A stretch of DNA of 58,098 nt from AG-12 sp027319585 (GTDB lineage Bacteria > Chloroflexota > Dormibacteria > Aeolococcales > Bog-877), in contig DAHVMY010000005.1 in NCBI GenBank assembly GCA_027319585.1, positions 1 to 58,098 on the forward strand, written 5' to 3'. A model generated the notes under the pieces. It worked only from the letters and a program-made list of their open reading frames with translations, was not told the DNA's origin and did no database searches. Below are positions 8,725 through 17,534 of this stretch, in pieces. The stretch's first letter is position 1. Each line of letters starts with the position of its first letter. Made by a program: the position numbers and the translations under genes.

Positions 8725-8730
8725 CCTCCT
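8725..8730 (-). promoter_or_regulatory. Ribosome binding site of the NCS1 permease
   Basis: AGGAGG five nucleotides before ATG 8719. A CCTCGTCCTG stretch just after the TPP aptamer could pair with it imperfectly, so it is the likely controlled element. Confidence 0.7.
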
Positions 8731-8764
8731 GGCCAAACACGGGCTCGGAGCCGACAGGACGAGG

Positions 8765-8843
8765 CTTCCCGACGCTGGTACTAACCAGATCCGGTGTTCA
8801 GGGTTGGCATCATGCCTCTCAGCGCCCTGTCGGCGCACCCCTA
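8765..8843 (-). ncRNA. TPP (THI-box) riboswitch
   Basis: Read on the minus strand, this stretch has all conserved TPP aptamer segments in order: GGGGTGC at the 5' side of P1/P2, GCTGAGAGG (the CUGAGA pyrimidine-sensor element), CCAACCCTGAACACC, then GGATCTGGTTAGTACCAGCG, closing with GGGAAG. It sits about 45 nt before the NCS1 permease start and therefore controls permease and thiD. No strong U-tract terminator follows, and a CCTCGTCCTG segment could pair with the AGGAGG site, so control of translation initiation is the likelier mechanism (inference). Confidence 0.96.
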
Positions 8844-8867
8844 GCTGGGAATCGGAATCCCGAGCAG

Positions 8868-8873
8868 AGTATA
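8868..8873 (-). promoter_or_regulatory. -10 box for the TPP-riboswitch transcript
   Basis: TATACT on the minus strand. A start site about 7 nt downstream would place the 5' end just before the riboswitch aptamer at 8843. No convincing -35 box was found. Confidence 0.5.
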
Positions 8874-8958
8874 GACGGAACCGGAGCTGGCGGCAGGCAG
8901 CAACGAAGGGTGAACTCAGCCCGGGTTTACTTCGGCTGTCGGACTACACTCTGAAATT

Positions 8959-9513
8959 GTGATTCGGATTCCGAAACGAATGGCAGGCCCGACATCGTCC
9001 GGCCCAACCCCCCGGGAGCTGCTGGTCCAAGAGTTCATCGAGTCCCAGTGGCGGCTCAGCCGCCTGATCAGGGCCTCGGTCCTGAGCAGGATCGAGGCGG
9101 AGTCCACCGATCTGGCGAACCTGGCCGCCTCGATCACCCCGCACCAGCGCCAGGCGGTGATGGTGCTGGCCCGGCTCGGCCCCCGCTCAATGGGGGAGCT
9201 GGCCCGCGATCTGCTCATCAGCGCCAGCAGCGCCACCGAGCTGGTCGACCGCCTGGTGGACAGGGGGTGGGTGGAGCGAGAAGCCGATCCCGGTGACCGC
9301 CGTTCGGTGGTGATCCGCCTGACCGAGCGGGCGAGCGAGCCGGCGGCGGAGGTGGACCGGATGCTCCTCGAGGAGGTGGCGAAGCTGCTCGCCCCGCTGG
9401 GGGACGCCGAGATGGCGGAGTTGGTTCAACTGCTGCGGCCATTGGCGGCTCAGGCCTCCAACCGACCCCGACCGAGCGCCCGGCGCCAGCCACCCAGCGA
9501 GCCCGGGCAGTGA
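8959..9513 (+). CDS. MarR-family transcriptional regulator
   Basis: A 184-residue winged-helix protein. Residues ~50-125 contain the MarR core: ITPHQRQAVMVLARLGPRSMGELARDLLISASSATELVDRLVDRGWVERE, followed by the wing DPGDRRSVVIRLTE. Flanking helices should form the dimer interface. The stop overlaps the GTG start of the MMPL exporter by 4 nt (GTGA), so the pair is a classic repressor-efflux operon and the ligand is probably a toxic hydrophobic compound also exported by MMPL. GTG 8959 and ATG 8980 are both possible starts. A palindrome at 8963-8975 is a candidate autoregulatory site. Confidence 0.9.
   Translation: MIRIPKRMAGPTSSGPTPRELLVQEFIESQWRLSRLIRASVLSRIEAESTDLANLAASITPHQRQAVMVLARLGPRSMGELARDLLISASSATELVDRLVDRGWVEREADPGDRRSVVIRLTERASEPAAEVDRMLLEEVAKLLAPLGDAEMAELVQLLRPLAAQASNRPRPSARRQPPSEPGQ
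8963..8975. promoter_or_regulatory. Perfect 13-bp palindrome at the marR start, candidate MarR operator
   Basis: TTCGGA-T-TCCGAA, two perfect 6-bp arms around one base. It lies just downstream of a possible -10 (TACACT, 8945-8950) and overlaps the first codons if translation starts at GTG 8959, or lies in the leader if it starts at ATG 8980. An imperfect TCGG-N4-CCGA version lies at about 8852-8863 near the divergent thiamin promoter. MarR proteins usually bind such palindromes beside their own promoter. Confidence 0.45.
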
Positions 9514-11804
9514 GGAGGTTCTTCACCGCCCTGGGCCGACTCTCCGTTCGCTTCCGAGTGCCCGTGGTGTTGGCATGGGTGGTCATCGCGATCGTCTGCA
9601 TCCACGCGCTGCCAACCCTGGCGTCGGTCAGCAAGGACAGCAACTCCGCCTTCTTGCCCAGCTCCGCTCCGTCAATGAAGGCCGCCCGACTCGCCAGCCC
9701 GTTCCAGAGCTCAAAGCTCGCGGCCTCCACCCTGGTGGCGGTGAGCGACCAGGGGCCCCTCACGAGCCGCGACCAGGCCGCGATCAGCCGCTTCGAAGCC
9801 GAGATCTCCCACCTGCCCAAGGTCAAGCTGGTCCGTGACCTCGGCACCTCACCCAACGGGGTGGCCAGACAGGCCCTGATAGAGGCCGCCGTTCCCGCCT
9901 TCGGAGGCGGCGGTGGGCCGGCTTTGGTGGCATCGATCCGAGATCGCTTCGCAGCGGCGAGCGTACCCGGGCTGACGTACTACCTGACCGGCGACCTGCC
10001 CACCGTCATCGACAGCCAGCAGTCGTCCAAGAACTCCCAGAAGTTGACCCAGCTCTTCTCGGTGCTGTTCATCCTGGCCCTGCTCTTGGTCGCCTTTCGG
10101 TCCGTGCTCGCTCCCCTGGTCACCCTCCTGCCGGCGGCACTGGTCCTGGCGCTCTCTGGGCCAGTGGTGGCAGAGGCGACCCACATCGGAGTCCAGGTGT
10201 CGGTAATAACCCAGGTCATCCTGATCGTCCTGGTGCTGGGTGCCGGAACCGACTACGGTCTCTTTCTGGTCTTCCGGGTCCGCGAGGAACTCCGGGGAGG
10301 GCTCGCGCCCCACGATGCCGTGATCACCGCGGTCAGCACCGTGGGAGAGTCGATCACCTTCTCGGCGTTGACCGTGATCGCGGCCCTGCTGAGCCTCACC
10401 CTGGCTCAGTTCGGCCTCTACCAGAGCCTGGGGCCGGCTCTGGCGATCGGGATCGGGCTGATGCTGCTGGCGGGCTTGACGCTGCTCCCGGCGCTGCTGG
10501 CGATCTTCGGCCGAGCCGTGTTCTGGCCCACCGACACCCGCCCCGAGGCCCGACCGCGAGCCAGCATCTACAGCCGGCTGGCGGGGGGAGTGGTCCGACA
10601 TCCCGCCTGGATCCTCATCGGCGGGGTGGTGGTCTTCGGGGGACTGGCGCTCGGCAACCTGACCAGCACCACCGCCGGATTCGGCAACACCAATGCCCCC
10701 GCCGGAACCGATTCGGCAGCAGGCGCAGCCGTGCTCGCCAAGGACTTTCCCGCCTCCAACGTCCAGGACACGGCGGTTTTGTTCCGGCTGCCGAGGTCGG
10801 CATGGTCCGACCCCGCCCAGCTCAGCACAGCCCAGACCGCCCTTCAGAGCTCCGGCCGGTTCAAGTCGGTGATCGGGGCACTCACGGCCTCTCACCTGAG
10901 CGCCCAGCAGATTGCTGAGCTCCACACCACTCTGGGGGCTCCGAGTCGCCTTCCCGAGATCGAGCCCGCCGGCTACGCCGTCCCGGCGGCGGCCTACAAC
11001 GCCTACCGCGCCCTGGCGCAGTTCATCAGTCCAAGCGGTCGCACCGTGCAGTTCTCGACTTTGCTGCAGCACAACAACGACAACTCCGCCCGAGCGCTGG
11101 CGGCGGTGCCGCGGGTGCGAGCGACGGTGGCGGCAGTGGGCCGCCGGATCGGGGCGACGGACGCAGGCGTGTTCGGAGTGCTGCCGTTCGCCTACGACGT
11201 GCAGAACCTGTCCAACAGCGACCTCCTGCGCATCATCCCGCTGGTGGCGGTGCTGATCGCGCTGCTGCTGGCGATCGTCATGCGCAGCCTGATCGCCCCG
11301 CTGTACCTGGTGGTGAGTGTGGTCCTCTCCTATCTGGCGGCCCTGGGACTGGTGGCGGTCATCTTCGTCCACCTGGCAGGCGAGGATGGGATCAACTTTC
11401 TCCTTCCCTTCCTGATGTTCGTGTTCCTGATGGCGCTGGGGTCCGACTACAACATCCTGGTCATGACCCGCATCCGCGAGGAGGTGCACACCATGCCGCT
11501 GCGGCAGGCGGTGCGTCGGGCGGTGGGGATGACGGGGACCACGGTCAGCACCGCCGGGCTGGTGTTGGGGGGCACGTTCGCGGTTCTCGCCATCGCAGGG
11601 GGTGGCTCCGGCGGTGGCACGGAGATCGAGCAGATTGGATTCGGGATCGCCGCCGGGGTCTTCATGGACACCTTCGTGATCCGGACCCTGGTGGTGCCCT
11701 CCCTGGTGGCACTGCTCGGACGCTGGAACTGGTGGCCGTCACCTCTATCCCGGCGCCACCCGCCAGTGACACTACGCGAGCTCCCGGCTCGAGCCGAGTC
11801 CTGA
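9510..11804 (+). CDS. MMPL-family RND transporter
   Basis: A 764-residue protein with the duplicated RND layout: TM1 near residues 13-33, a large external loop (~35-170), five clustered TMs (~180-345), a second TM plus external loop (~365-560), and five more TMs (~565-745). The family signature GAGTDYGLFLVFRVREEL occurs in the first half and GSDYNILVMTRIREEV in the second; these contain the Asp-Tyr pairs that carry the proton relay in MMPL proteins. It is likely a proton-driven exporter of lipids or hydrophobic drugs, controlled by the overlapping MarR gene. GTG start at 9510. Confidence 0.92.
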   Translation: MRRFFTALGRLSVRFRVPVVLAWVVIAIVCIHALPTLASVSKDSNSAFLPSSAPSMKAARLASPFQSSKLAASTLVAVSDQGPLTSRDQAAISRFEAEISHLPKVKLVRDLGTSPNGVARQALIEAAVPAFGGGGGPALVASIRDRFAAASVPGLTYYLTGDLPTVIDSQQSSKNSQKLTQLFSVLFILALLLVAFRSVLAPLVTLLPAALVLALSGPVVAEATHIGVQVSVITQVILIVLVLGAGTDYGLFLVFRVREELRGGLAPHDAVITAVSTVGESITFSALTVIAALLSLTLAQFGLYQSLGPALAIGIGLMLLAGLTLLPALLAIFGRAVFWPTDTRPEARPRASIYSRLAGGVVRHPAWILIGGVVVFGGLALGNLTSTTAGFGNTNAPAGTDSAAGAAVLAKDFPASNVQDTAVLFRLPRSAWSDPAQLSTAQTALQSSGRFKSVIGALTASHLSAQQIAELHTTLGAPSRLPEIEPAGYAVPAAAYNAYRALAQFISPSGRTVQFSTLLQHNNDNSARALAAVPRVRATVAAVGRRIGATDAGVFGVLPFAYDVQNLSNSDLLRIIPLVAVLIALLLAIVMRSLIAPLYLVVSVVLSYLAALGLVAVIFVHLAGEDGINFLLPFLMFVFLMALGSDYNILVMTRIREEVHTMPLRQAVRRAVGMTGTTVSTAGLVLGGTFAVLAIAGGGSGGGTEIEQIGFGIAAGVFMDTFVIRTLVVPSLVALLGRWNWWPSPLSRRHPPVTLRELPARAES

Positions 11805-11829
11805 TCGGACGTCCAGCGCCCGGCCGCGA

Positions 11830-13365
11830 TCAGCCGGCCCTCTGCACCTCGGGTTCGTTGCCCGCCACCGGGGTCCGGGGGCTCGAAGCCGTCGCGTCCG
11901 CGCCATCGGCCCAGCCCGCCCTCCGGTTGCCGTACACGACCAGGACCACCACCAGCGCCAGCAGCGGGATCTGGGCGAGGTACTCATCCAGGCTCCGCCA
12001 GCTCAACCAGAAGGCGGCGAGCGTCAGCACGGCAGCTGCGATGCGCCATCGCGGCCAGAAGACACCCCAGGCCCAGATGGCAGCGATGGCCAAGCCGGTT
12101 GCTACCAGCCAGTCGATCCGGGGCGGGGCCGACCAGAACCGGGCCAGGACCAGCTCCGACGGCCCCGAGCCAAGGGGGAAGGTGTGGGCCCGGAGGCTGT
12201 TGTAGACGGCGACCAGCGCATCCGGGTAGCGCACCAGCAGCGGCACCACCGCCACCAGGAGCGTGGCCCCAACCCCGAGGCCGCGCTTGAGCCATTGCGG
12301 CCGGTCGGCACAGAGCAGGACGTAACCGGGGAGGAAGAACCAGGCCAGCTCATTGCTGCCGAGAGCCAGCCCCAGGCAGATCGCGGACAGCCACGGGCGT
12401 CTCAGAAAGACCACGCTGAGGGCCAGGAGCACGTAGGCGAACGCCTCCGCATTGCCGTTGGCGGCAAAGTTCACCGCTGACCCGTTGAGGAAGTAGCTCA
12501 GCAGGAGCAGCCCGCCGGCAGCTGGCCACAGTGGTCCGGCCACGACCACCAAGACCACGAGAAGAACCGCGATCGGGATCAGAGTCCACAGAGCACGGGT
12601 TGAGGGTGACGCCGAGGCGACCGGCACCACCGCCAAGGGATCCAGGGGCGGCTTGCCCAGGGGCGAGAACAGCCGCTGACCGCCGTGGTCGGGGCTGTTG
12701 GCGGCGGCCAGGATCTGAGCCGGGGTCGGGTAGACCTTCACGGAGGCGAGCGGGCCCACCCGGTAGGGGGTGGCCAGCAGCGGCGAGAGCCCCAGGCTCT
12801 GCAGGCACGGGATCTCGGCGACGTGGTACGGATCGGCTCCGGCTGATATCGCCCGGGCCCCACAGACCGCCATCGCGTTGGCGTCGTCGACCAGCAGGTG
12901 ATGGTCCGCCACGGCGCGACCGATGCCGGTCGCCACCACCAGCATCGCCAGGACCCCGAGCAGGGGGCTCGCCCAGAGCAGACGGTGGGCCCTCAGCCGC
13001 CTCAGCCAGGCCGGAAACGGCCGGCGCAGCGCCAGCGCCACCAGCACGCAGAAGCCGGCGAAAGCCAGGTACTGGATGATCAGGTTGGCCAGCAGAGCGG
13101 AGCGACCGGGAACCCGCTCGGCCAACCACAACCAGTTGGAGAACTTGAAGGCTCCATAGGCGATCACCAGGATCCCCACGCGGTCAGCCAGCTCACCCCG
13201 GGGTTGCCACACCGGGCTCAACCGCCTTGCCCAGGCGCCTAAACGGTTCAACGGTGCCATTCTGCCGGGTCGAGCCAGGACGCCAAGCCATCGAGGCCAG
13301 GGTGGGACGCCTGGGTCAGCTTTGGATTCGCGGTCACCAGGCCGACGGAGCGGAGTCGAGGCCAA
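11830..13365 (-). CDS. Polytopic membrane protein, GT87/DUF2029-like
   Basis: A protein of up to 511 residues with around ten hydrophobic helices. After a charged N-terminus come TM helices at ~65-85 and ~95-115, an external region including ADPYHVAEIPCLQ, and a clustered membrane half. The pattern, with a D-D-A or D-P-Y loop after TM helices, recalls GT-C-type polyprenol-linked glycosyltransferases (mannosyltransferase GT87), but I cannot point to a diagnostic motif. It stands alone and ends 25 nt from the convergent MMPL gene. The TTG start at 13365 is the longest option; ATG at 13260, which begins close to the first likely membrane segment, may be correct. Confidence 0.6.
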   Translation of the reverse strand: MASTPLRRPGDRESKADPGVPPWPRWLGVLARPGRMAPLNRLGAWARRLSPVWQPRGELADRVGILVIAYGAFKFSNWLWLAERVPGRSALLANLIIQYLAFAGFCVLVALALRRPFPAWLRRLRAHRLLWASPLLGVLAMLVVATGIGRAVADHHLLVDDANAMAVCGARAISAGADPYHVAEIPCLQSLGLSPLLATPYRVGPLASVKVYPTPAQILAAANSPDHGGQRLFSPLGKPPLDPLAVVPVASASPSTRALWTLIPIAVLLVVLVVVAGPLWPAAGGLLLLSYFLNGSAVNFAANGNAEAFAYVLLALSVVFLRRPWLSAICLGLALGSNELAWFFLPGYVLLCADRPQWLKRGLGVGATLLVAVVPLLVRYPDALVAVYNSLRAHTFPLGSGPSELVLARFWSAPPRIDWLVATGLAIAAIWAWGVFWPRWRIAAAVLTLAAFWLSWRSLDEYLAQIPLLALVVVLVVYGNRRAGWADGADATASSPRTPVAGNEPEVQRAG

Positions 13366-13471
13366 TGTGAGGTGCCGGCGTCAATGCCCCGGCGGCGACC
13401 ACATCCCGCGCGGCGACGAGCTCCCGCTCACGAGCTGGGCCCGCGGACCCACGCCAGGAGGCGCCGTCGCC

Positions 13472-14980
13472 TCACCCCTGGGCGAGTGCCGCCAGGAACC
13501 GGGACAGCAGATCGGCGCCGAACCCACTGGGCTCGGGGTAGCCAGGGCGGATGCGGAAGGTGCGGCGGCCATCCTCGAGCCGCTCCGCGCGCAGGTACAG
13601 GGCGCGGTTCGGCCCGGTGTCGGGAATGCCTGTGGCCAGAGTGAAGAAGTGACTCACCACGATGACGGTCACCTCCGCTTCGAGCAATGCAGTGATCACC
13701 TGGCGGCCGATCTCGGACCCCTCCGCCTCGTTGGTGCCGCTCAGGGGCTCGTTGAGCAGGAGCAGCGCTCGCGGCCTGAGCCGTCCCGCGGTCTCCGCCA
13801 AGCGCGCCAGATCGCTGTCAAGGCGGCCGCTGTCCAGGCCCGCCTGCTCGCCGCGCACGAAGTGGGTCTGCAGGGTCGAGGCCAGCCCAGCGGAGTACTC
13901 CTGGGCGGCTACGAACATGCCCGCCTGCAGCATCAGTTGGGCCACGCCCACGCTGCGCAAGAAAGTCGACTTACCCCCGGAGTTGGCTCCCGTGACCACC
14001 AGCAGGCGTCGACCCACGGCCTCGACGTCGTTGCCCACAAGGGGGGCGTCGGCCCGCAACACCAATCCGGCATCCACCAGCTGGCGGCACCGGAATCCCG
14101 CCTCCATCCGGGAAAGCGGTTCCGGCCAGCACAGAGTTGCGCCCCTCGCCTCAAGCGCGCGCTGCAGGTTGGTGCAGGCCAGGTAGTAGCCCACCTCGAA
14201 TCGGAGTTTCACGAAGAACCCGAGGACATGGTCGGCGGCCTGTGCGACCGCGTCGACGCCCGAATTCATCCCTCGATCGACCAGATCACTGAGCGCCTGC
14301 ATGCCGGCATCGTCACGCGGAGCGATCTGGAAGGAGTACTGCGTGCGCTCGCCCAACCCCAGGCGCTCCGCCCACCCCCTCCTGGACTCGGATGGCAGAC
14401 GCAACACCAGCTCCTGCAGCTGGTTGCCCGGCCCCAGTCGGCCGCTGATGGTCTGGGCCTCGCTGAGCCGGTGTAGCCCGCCCAGGCACGAATCGAGCGT
14501 TCCCAGATAGACGTCGTCCAGATCGCTGCTGAGCGCTGCCGCCAAGGCTCTGACTCCGGCGGAGGACTGTTGGGAGAGCCCTTCCTCCGCCAATTGGCGC
14601 AGCTGCCGGAGCAGCGGGACCAAAAGATCCAGCGACTGGGTTGCGCGCCTCAGCGCGTGAGCCGGGCGCCGGCTGGCCAGGGCCCAGATCCGGCGGTCAC
14701 CCTCGATAGCTGCCACCGCCAGGGAGTAGAGAGCGTAGAAGTTGCCCGGGCTCGCCAGACAATCTCGCAGGACCGCCTGGCGATAACTGATGTCGCCGGG
14801 AGACGTGAGGCTGTTCAAGGTGACCCGCCGGGCCACGTCGCGCAGAAACGGGTCCCCGGCGGCCATGGCTGTCCAGATCCAATCCAACCCAAGATCCAGC
14901 TCCAGGTCGTCAGCCCCGGGGGGTGGGTCGGCCAGCGGGTCCGACCCGCCCTCCGGTCCGAGGAGGTTCACCGTCAGCAT
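13472..14980 (-). CDS. MutS-like ATPase, second of a tandem pair
   Basis: A 502-residue protein with a helical MutS core/lever-like region (~30-320) and a C-terminal MutS-type ABC ATPase. Walker A is TGANSGGKST (~residue 335). The Walker B region is LLLLNEPLSGTNEAEG, where MutS normally has DE; the Asp is Asn here. A D-loop/H-loop-like VIVVSHFFTLA follows. The N-terminal mismatch-recognition and connector domains of true MutS and the Smr nuclease of MutS2 are absent. Its ATG overlaps the stop of the preceding MutS-like gene by 7 nt, implying coupled, stoichiometric synthesis. Function unknown; likely partner of the adjacent paralogue. Confidence 0.85.
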   Translation of the reverse strand: MLTVNLLGPEGGSDPLADPPPGADDLELDLGLDWIWTAMAAGDPFLRDVARRVTLNSLTSPGDISYRQAVLRDCLASPGNFYALYSLAVAAIEGDRRIWALASRRPAHALRRATQSLDLLVPLLRQLRQLAEEGLSQQSSAGVRALAAALSSDLDDVYLGTLDSCLGGLHRLSEAQTISGRLGPGNQLQELVLRLPSESRRGWAERLGLGERTQYSFQIAPRDDAGMQALSDLVDRGMNSGVDAVAQAADHVLGFFVKLRFEVGYYLACTNLQRALEARGATLCWPEPLSRMEAGFRCRQLVDAGLVLRADAPLVGNDVEAVGRRLLVVTGANSGGKSTFLRSVGVAQLMLQAGMFVAAQEYSAGLASTLQTHFVRGEQAGLDSGRLDSDLARLAETAGRLRPRALLLLNEPLSGTNEAEGSEIGRQVITALLEAEVTVIVVSHFFTLATGIPDTGPNRALYLRAERLEDGRRTFRIRPGYPEPSGFGADLLSRFLAALAQG

Positions 14981-16626
14981 CGGAGGGAGCGGCGCAGCTG
15001 TGGGTACGTCAAGCCGTGTCGCTCTGCCAGCACCAGCGCGTGGGCGATGCCGTTTGCAGGCTGGCGCAGCAGCCGGAAGGTGCGCACGGCAGGGTCCTGG
15101 GGATCCACCTGGCTCACCATGCTGACCGTGCCCGGACCAATGCTCGCGAGCTCATCAATGAAGGTCACGTAGACCCCTACCACGCCTCGGGCGACCAGCC
15201 CCTCGATCACAGCTCGGCCCAGCCGGCGGCCGTCTTCCAGGCTGGCAGAGCTGAAGGTCTCGTTGAGAATGACGACGGAGTGTGCGGTGGCGCGCTCCAT
15301 GATGTCGGCCATTCGGACCAGATCATCCTCCAGGCGCCCGCGGAGATCCTCCAGCCTTTCCTGCCTCTCAAAGTGCGTGAGCAGCTCATCGCACAGCCTG
15401 AGGGTGGCCCGCCGACCCGGGACCGGGCAGCCCAGCGCGGCCAGGTGGTGAAGCTGACCGAAGCTGCGGGCAAAGGTCGTCTTGCCCCCCTGGTTCGGCC
15501 CGGAGACGATTAGGAGACGCTCATCACCGACCAGTTCGAAGTCGTTGGTGACCACGCTCAACCCGCGCTTGGCGAGCTGCGCCGCGAGGCTGAGATCGAA
15601 GGCCCCCACAGCCCGCTCGGATGTGGTGCCAGCTTCCACCTCTGGGTAGCAGAAGTCGAGACCGAGCTGTCGCAGAGGCTGGATCCAATCGCGGTAGGCC
15701 AGGTAGAAGTGAAGCTGGCGATCAATCGCCAGCACGGTGGGGTCGGTGAAGTTCTGGTGCCGGGCCCGGAATGCGTGGAGCGCCGCGAACGCCTGCGGGA
15801 ACAGGCGGGCGACCAGATCGAGAATCCGCTCCTCGACGCCGCTCAATTGCGGAGCCACGCGCAGCTGAAAGAGATGACTTCGAGAGGCTCCCGATCGAAA
15901 GCGCGCAAACGTGCTTTGCAACTCAGCTCCGTAGTCGGCCTCCCCCGTGAAGCGGCGGACTGTGACCCGGGCCCCGAGGATCTCCACCACATACTCCACC
16001 TGGTCCAATTGCGCCCGAACTTCAGCGGCCGCCTGCGCGGCCTCGATGAACGCAGCCGAGCGGGTCAACTCTTGCAGGAAGCTTCGGCATCGCCGCAGCC
16101 CGGGCGACCGTATGTCCAGCCCCTGGAGCCCGCCGGCGAGGTCTTGGACCGCGCCGAAGTAGGTGGTGGCTGATGCCAGAAACCAAGCCGCCTGTTGAGG
16201 CTGATGGTGCCCGCCCTGGCTCTGGGCCAGCAGCTCCCGGCAGTCGCTCATGGCAGCGCAGAAGGAGGTCAGGGCCGTGGCGACGCGCCCGTCCTCCAGA
16301 TCGCGAAAGACCGCCTGACGGTACCGGATGGTCGCTGTGGATGTGGCCCGGGTCAGGAACAGAGGATGTAGATCCCACTCCTCATGCGAAGACGCCACCT
16401 CCTCCACCAGCTGCAGCAGGCCGAGGTCGCTCGCGGTCGTGGGGTCTGACAACCGGCCCGGATCCGACGCCCGCGACGGGTCCTCGAGAAGGCTCAGCCG
16501 GGGTGGGGCCGCGTCGTCACGCGGCAGCTGACTCGGGGCAGGCTCCGGCCTCGGGGCCGTCACCGCCGACTTCATCGCGCCCTCCCCGACGGGTGGCGTC
16601 GAGTCGAGGGGAAGTTCACCGACCAT
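14974..16626 (-). CDS. MutS-like ATPase, first of a tandem pair
   Basis: A 550-residue paralogue of the next gene. Residues 1-60 are Pro/Ala-rich and probably disordered. A helical region (~65-355) is followed by the MutS-type ATPase: Walker A SGPNQGGKTT, then LILL-type strands and VVILNETFSSASLEDG, again with Asn-Glu instead of Asp-Glu in Walker B. It lacks the mismatch-binding domain I and has no nuclease domain. The ATG at 16626 has CGGAGG nearby upstream. Two different MutS-like ATPases encoded in an overlapping pair suggest an obligate heterodimer, comparable in logic to eukaryotic MSH heterodimers (analogy only). Confidence 0.85.
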   Translation of the reverse strand: MVGELPLDSTPPVGEGAMKSAVTAPRPEPAPSQLPRDDAAPPRLSLLEDPSRASDPGRLSDPTTASDLGLLQLVEEVASSHEEWDLHPLFLTRATSTATIRYRQAVFRDLEDGRVATALTSFCAAMSDCRELLAQSQGGHHQPQQAAWFLASATTYFGAVQDLAGGLQGLDIRSPGLRRCRSFLQELTRSAAFIEAAQAAAEVRAQLDQVEYVVEILGARVTVRRFTGEADYGAELQSTFARFRSGASRSHLFQLRVAPQLSGVEERILDLVARLFPQAFAALHAFRARHQNFTDPTVLAIDRQLHFYLAYRDWIQPLRQLGLDFCYPEVEAGTTSERAVGAFDLSLAAQLAKRGLSVVTNDFELVGDERLLIVSGPNQGGKTTFARSFGQLHHLAALGCPVPGRRATLRLCDELLTHFERQERLEDLRGRLEDDLVRMADIMERATAHSVVILNETFSSASLEDGRRLGRAVIEGLVARGVVGVYVTFIDELASIGPGTVSMVSQVDPQDPAVRTFRLLRQPANGIAHALVLAERHGLTYPQLRRSLRC

Positions 16627-16900
16627 GCCGGCCTCCGAACCGCGGACCAGGATAGGGATCGGTAGAAGCCATTAGCCGATCGCGGCGGCATACGCGGGCC
16701 TCATCGCGCTGGTGCCTTGATTGTCGCACCGGACCGGCCACCGCCTTAAGCGCAGGGCGTCAGGGTGCGCGAGCGGCTGATGGTGCGAGGCCCGGCGCAC
16801 CCGCCCACTCGCCCCAGACGGCTGCTCCTTGCGGAGACGAAAGCGGTCGGCCTGGGCGCTCGGCGCCTTGGCGTCGCCGTGCTTGGCCCGCGCCGAACTC

Positions 16901-16906
16901 GATAAT
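16901..16906 (+). promoter_or_regulatory. -10 box of a leaderless thioesterase transcript
   Basis: GATAAT followed by exactly six bases and ATG 16913, so transcription probably begins at or next to the start codon. No ribosome binding site is present. Confidence 0.55.
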
Positions 16907-16912
16907 GGGGAC

Positions 16913-17371
16913 ATGGACGAGGATCCCCTGGTCTTCACGGACCGCTGGGCGGTTCGCCAGTACGAGGTCGACTCCTACGGGCATGTGAACAACGCCGTCT
17001 ACTTGAACTGGGCTGAGGAGATCGCGGCGCGGCACGCTGAGCGCAGCGGGTTCGGCTCTGCCTGGGCCAGCGCCCACGGCGGGGCATGGGTCATCCGCCG
17101 CAACGAGATCGACTATCACCTGCCCGCCCGCTATGGCGACGAATTGGTTCTCACCGTGCGGGTGGAGGCCGTGCGGGGCTCCCGGGGCCAGCGACGCACG
17201 ACCATCGTGAGGGCGGCTGACTCGCAGCTCCTGGCAGAGATCTTCACCGAGTGGGTGTGGATTCGCCTACGGGATGGACGGCCGGCGCCGGTACCCGCGG
17301 AGCTGGTGGGCCTCGCCGCCGCGACCACCAAGCAGACGCTTGAGCGACGCAGCCTGAAGCGGCCCCGATAG
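16913..17371 (+). CDS. Hot-dog fold acyl-CoA thioesterase (4HBT/FatA-like)
   Basis: A 152-residue single hot-dog domain. VRQYEVDSYGHVNNAVYLNWAEEIAARH is the 4HBT signature, with the catalytic-type Asp in EVDSYGHVNN, followed by the long helix and beta strands (DYHLPARYGDELVLTV). Such proteins hydrolyse acyl-CoA or acyl-ACP thioesters in the cytosol; the substrate cannot be read from sequence. The start ATG 16913 was chosen because it begins the domain and lies 6 nt after GATAAT; upstream in-frame codons are non-coding in character. The gene is divergent from the MutS-like pair; the 286-nt gap between them holds no other gene. Confidence 0.88.
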   Translation: MDEDPLVFTDRWAVRQYEVDSYGHVNNAVYLNWAEEIAARHAERSGFGSAWASAHGGAWVIRRNEIDYHLPARYGDELVLTVRVEAVRGSRGQRRTTIVRAADSQLLAEIFTEWVWIRLRDGRPAPVPAELVGLAAATTKQTLERRSLKRPR

Positions 17372-17394
17372 CAGCTCGCCGGATCCCGCGGCCG

Positions 17395-17400
17395 TATAAT
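17395..17400 (+). promoter_or_regulatory. -10 box upstream of an MFS gene
   Basis: Consensus TATAAT. It implies a leader of about 128 nt before ATG 17535, which has a GGAG a few bases upstream. No known riboswitch was recognised in this leader. Confidence 0.5.
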
Positions 17401-17534
17401 CTGGCCTCCATGTAGAGACAGCCCCGACCTCGGCTCGGCACCGCCTCCGGCGGTGTCAACCAACCGTTGACCGTCGAGTCGAGTGGCTCTGGCGTGCGGC
17501 CGCATCCGCATCCCTCCTTCACGGAGCTGCTCTC

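Noticed and set aside
9849..11489. 546-codon minus-strand frame opposite the MMPL exporter
   Set aside because: His/Gln/Arg/Asp-rich shadow with no motif; the plus strand has clear MMPL signatures.
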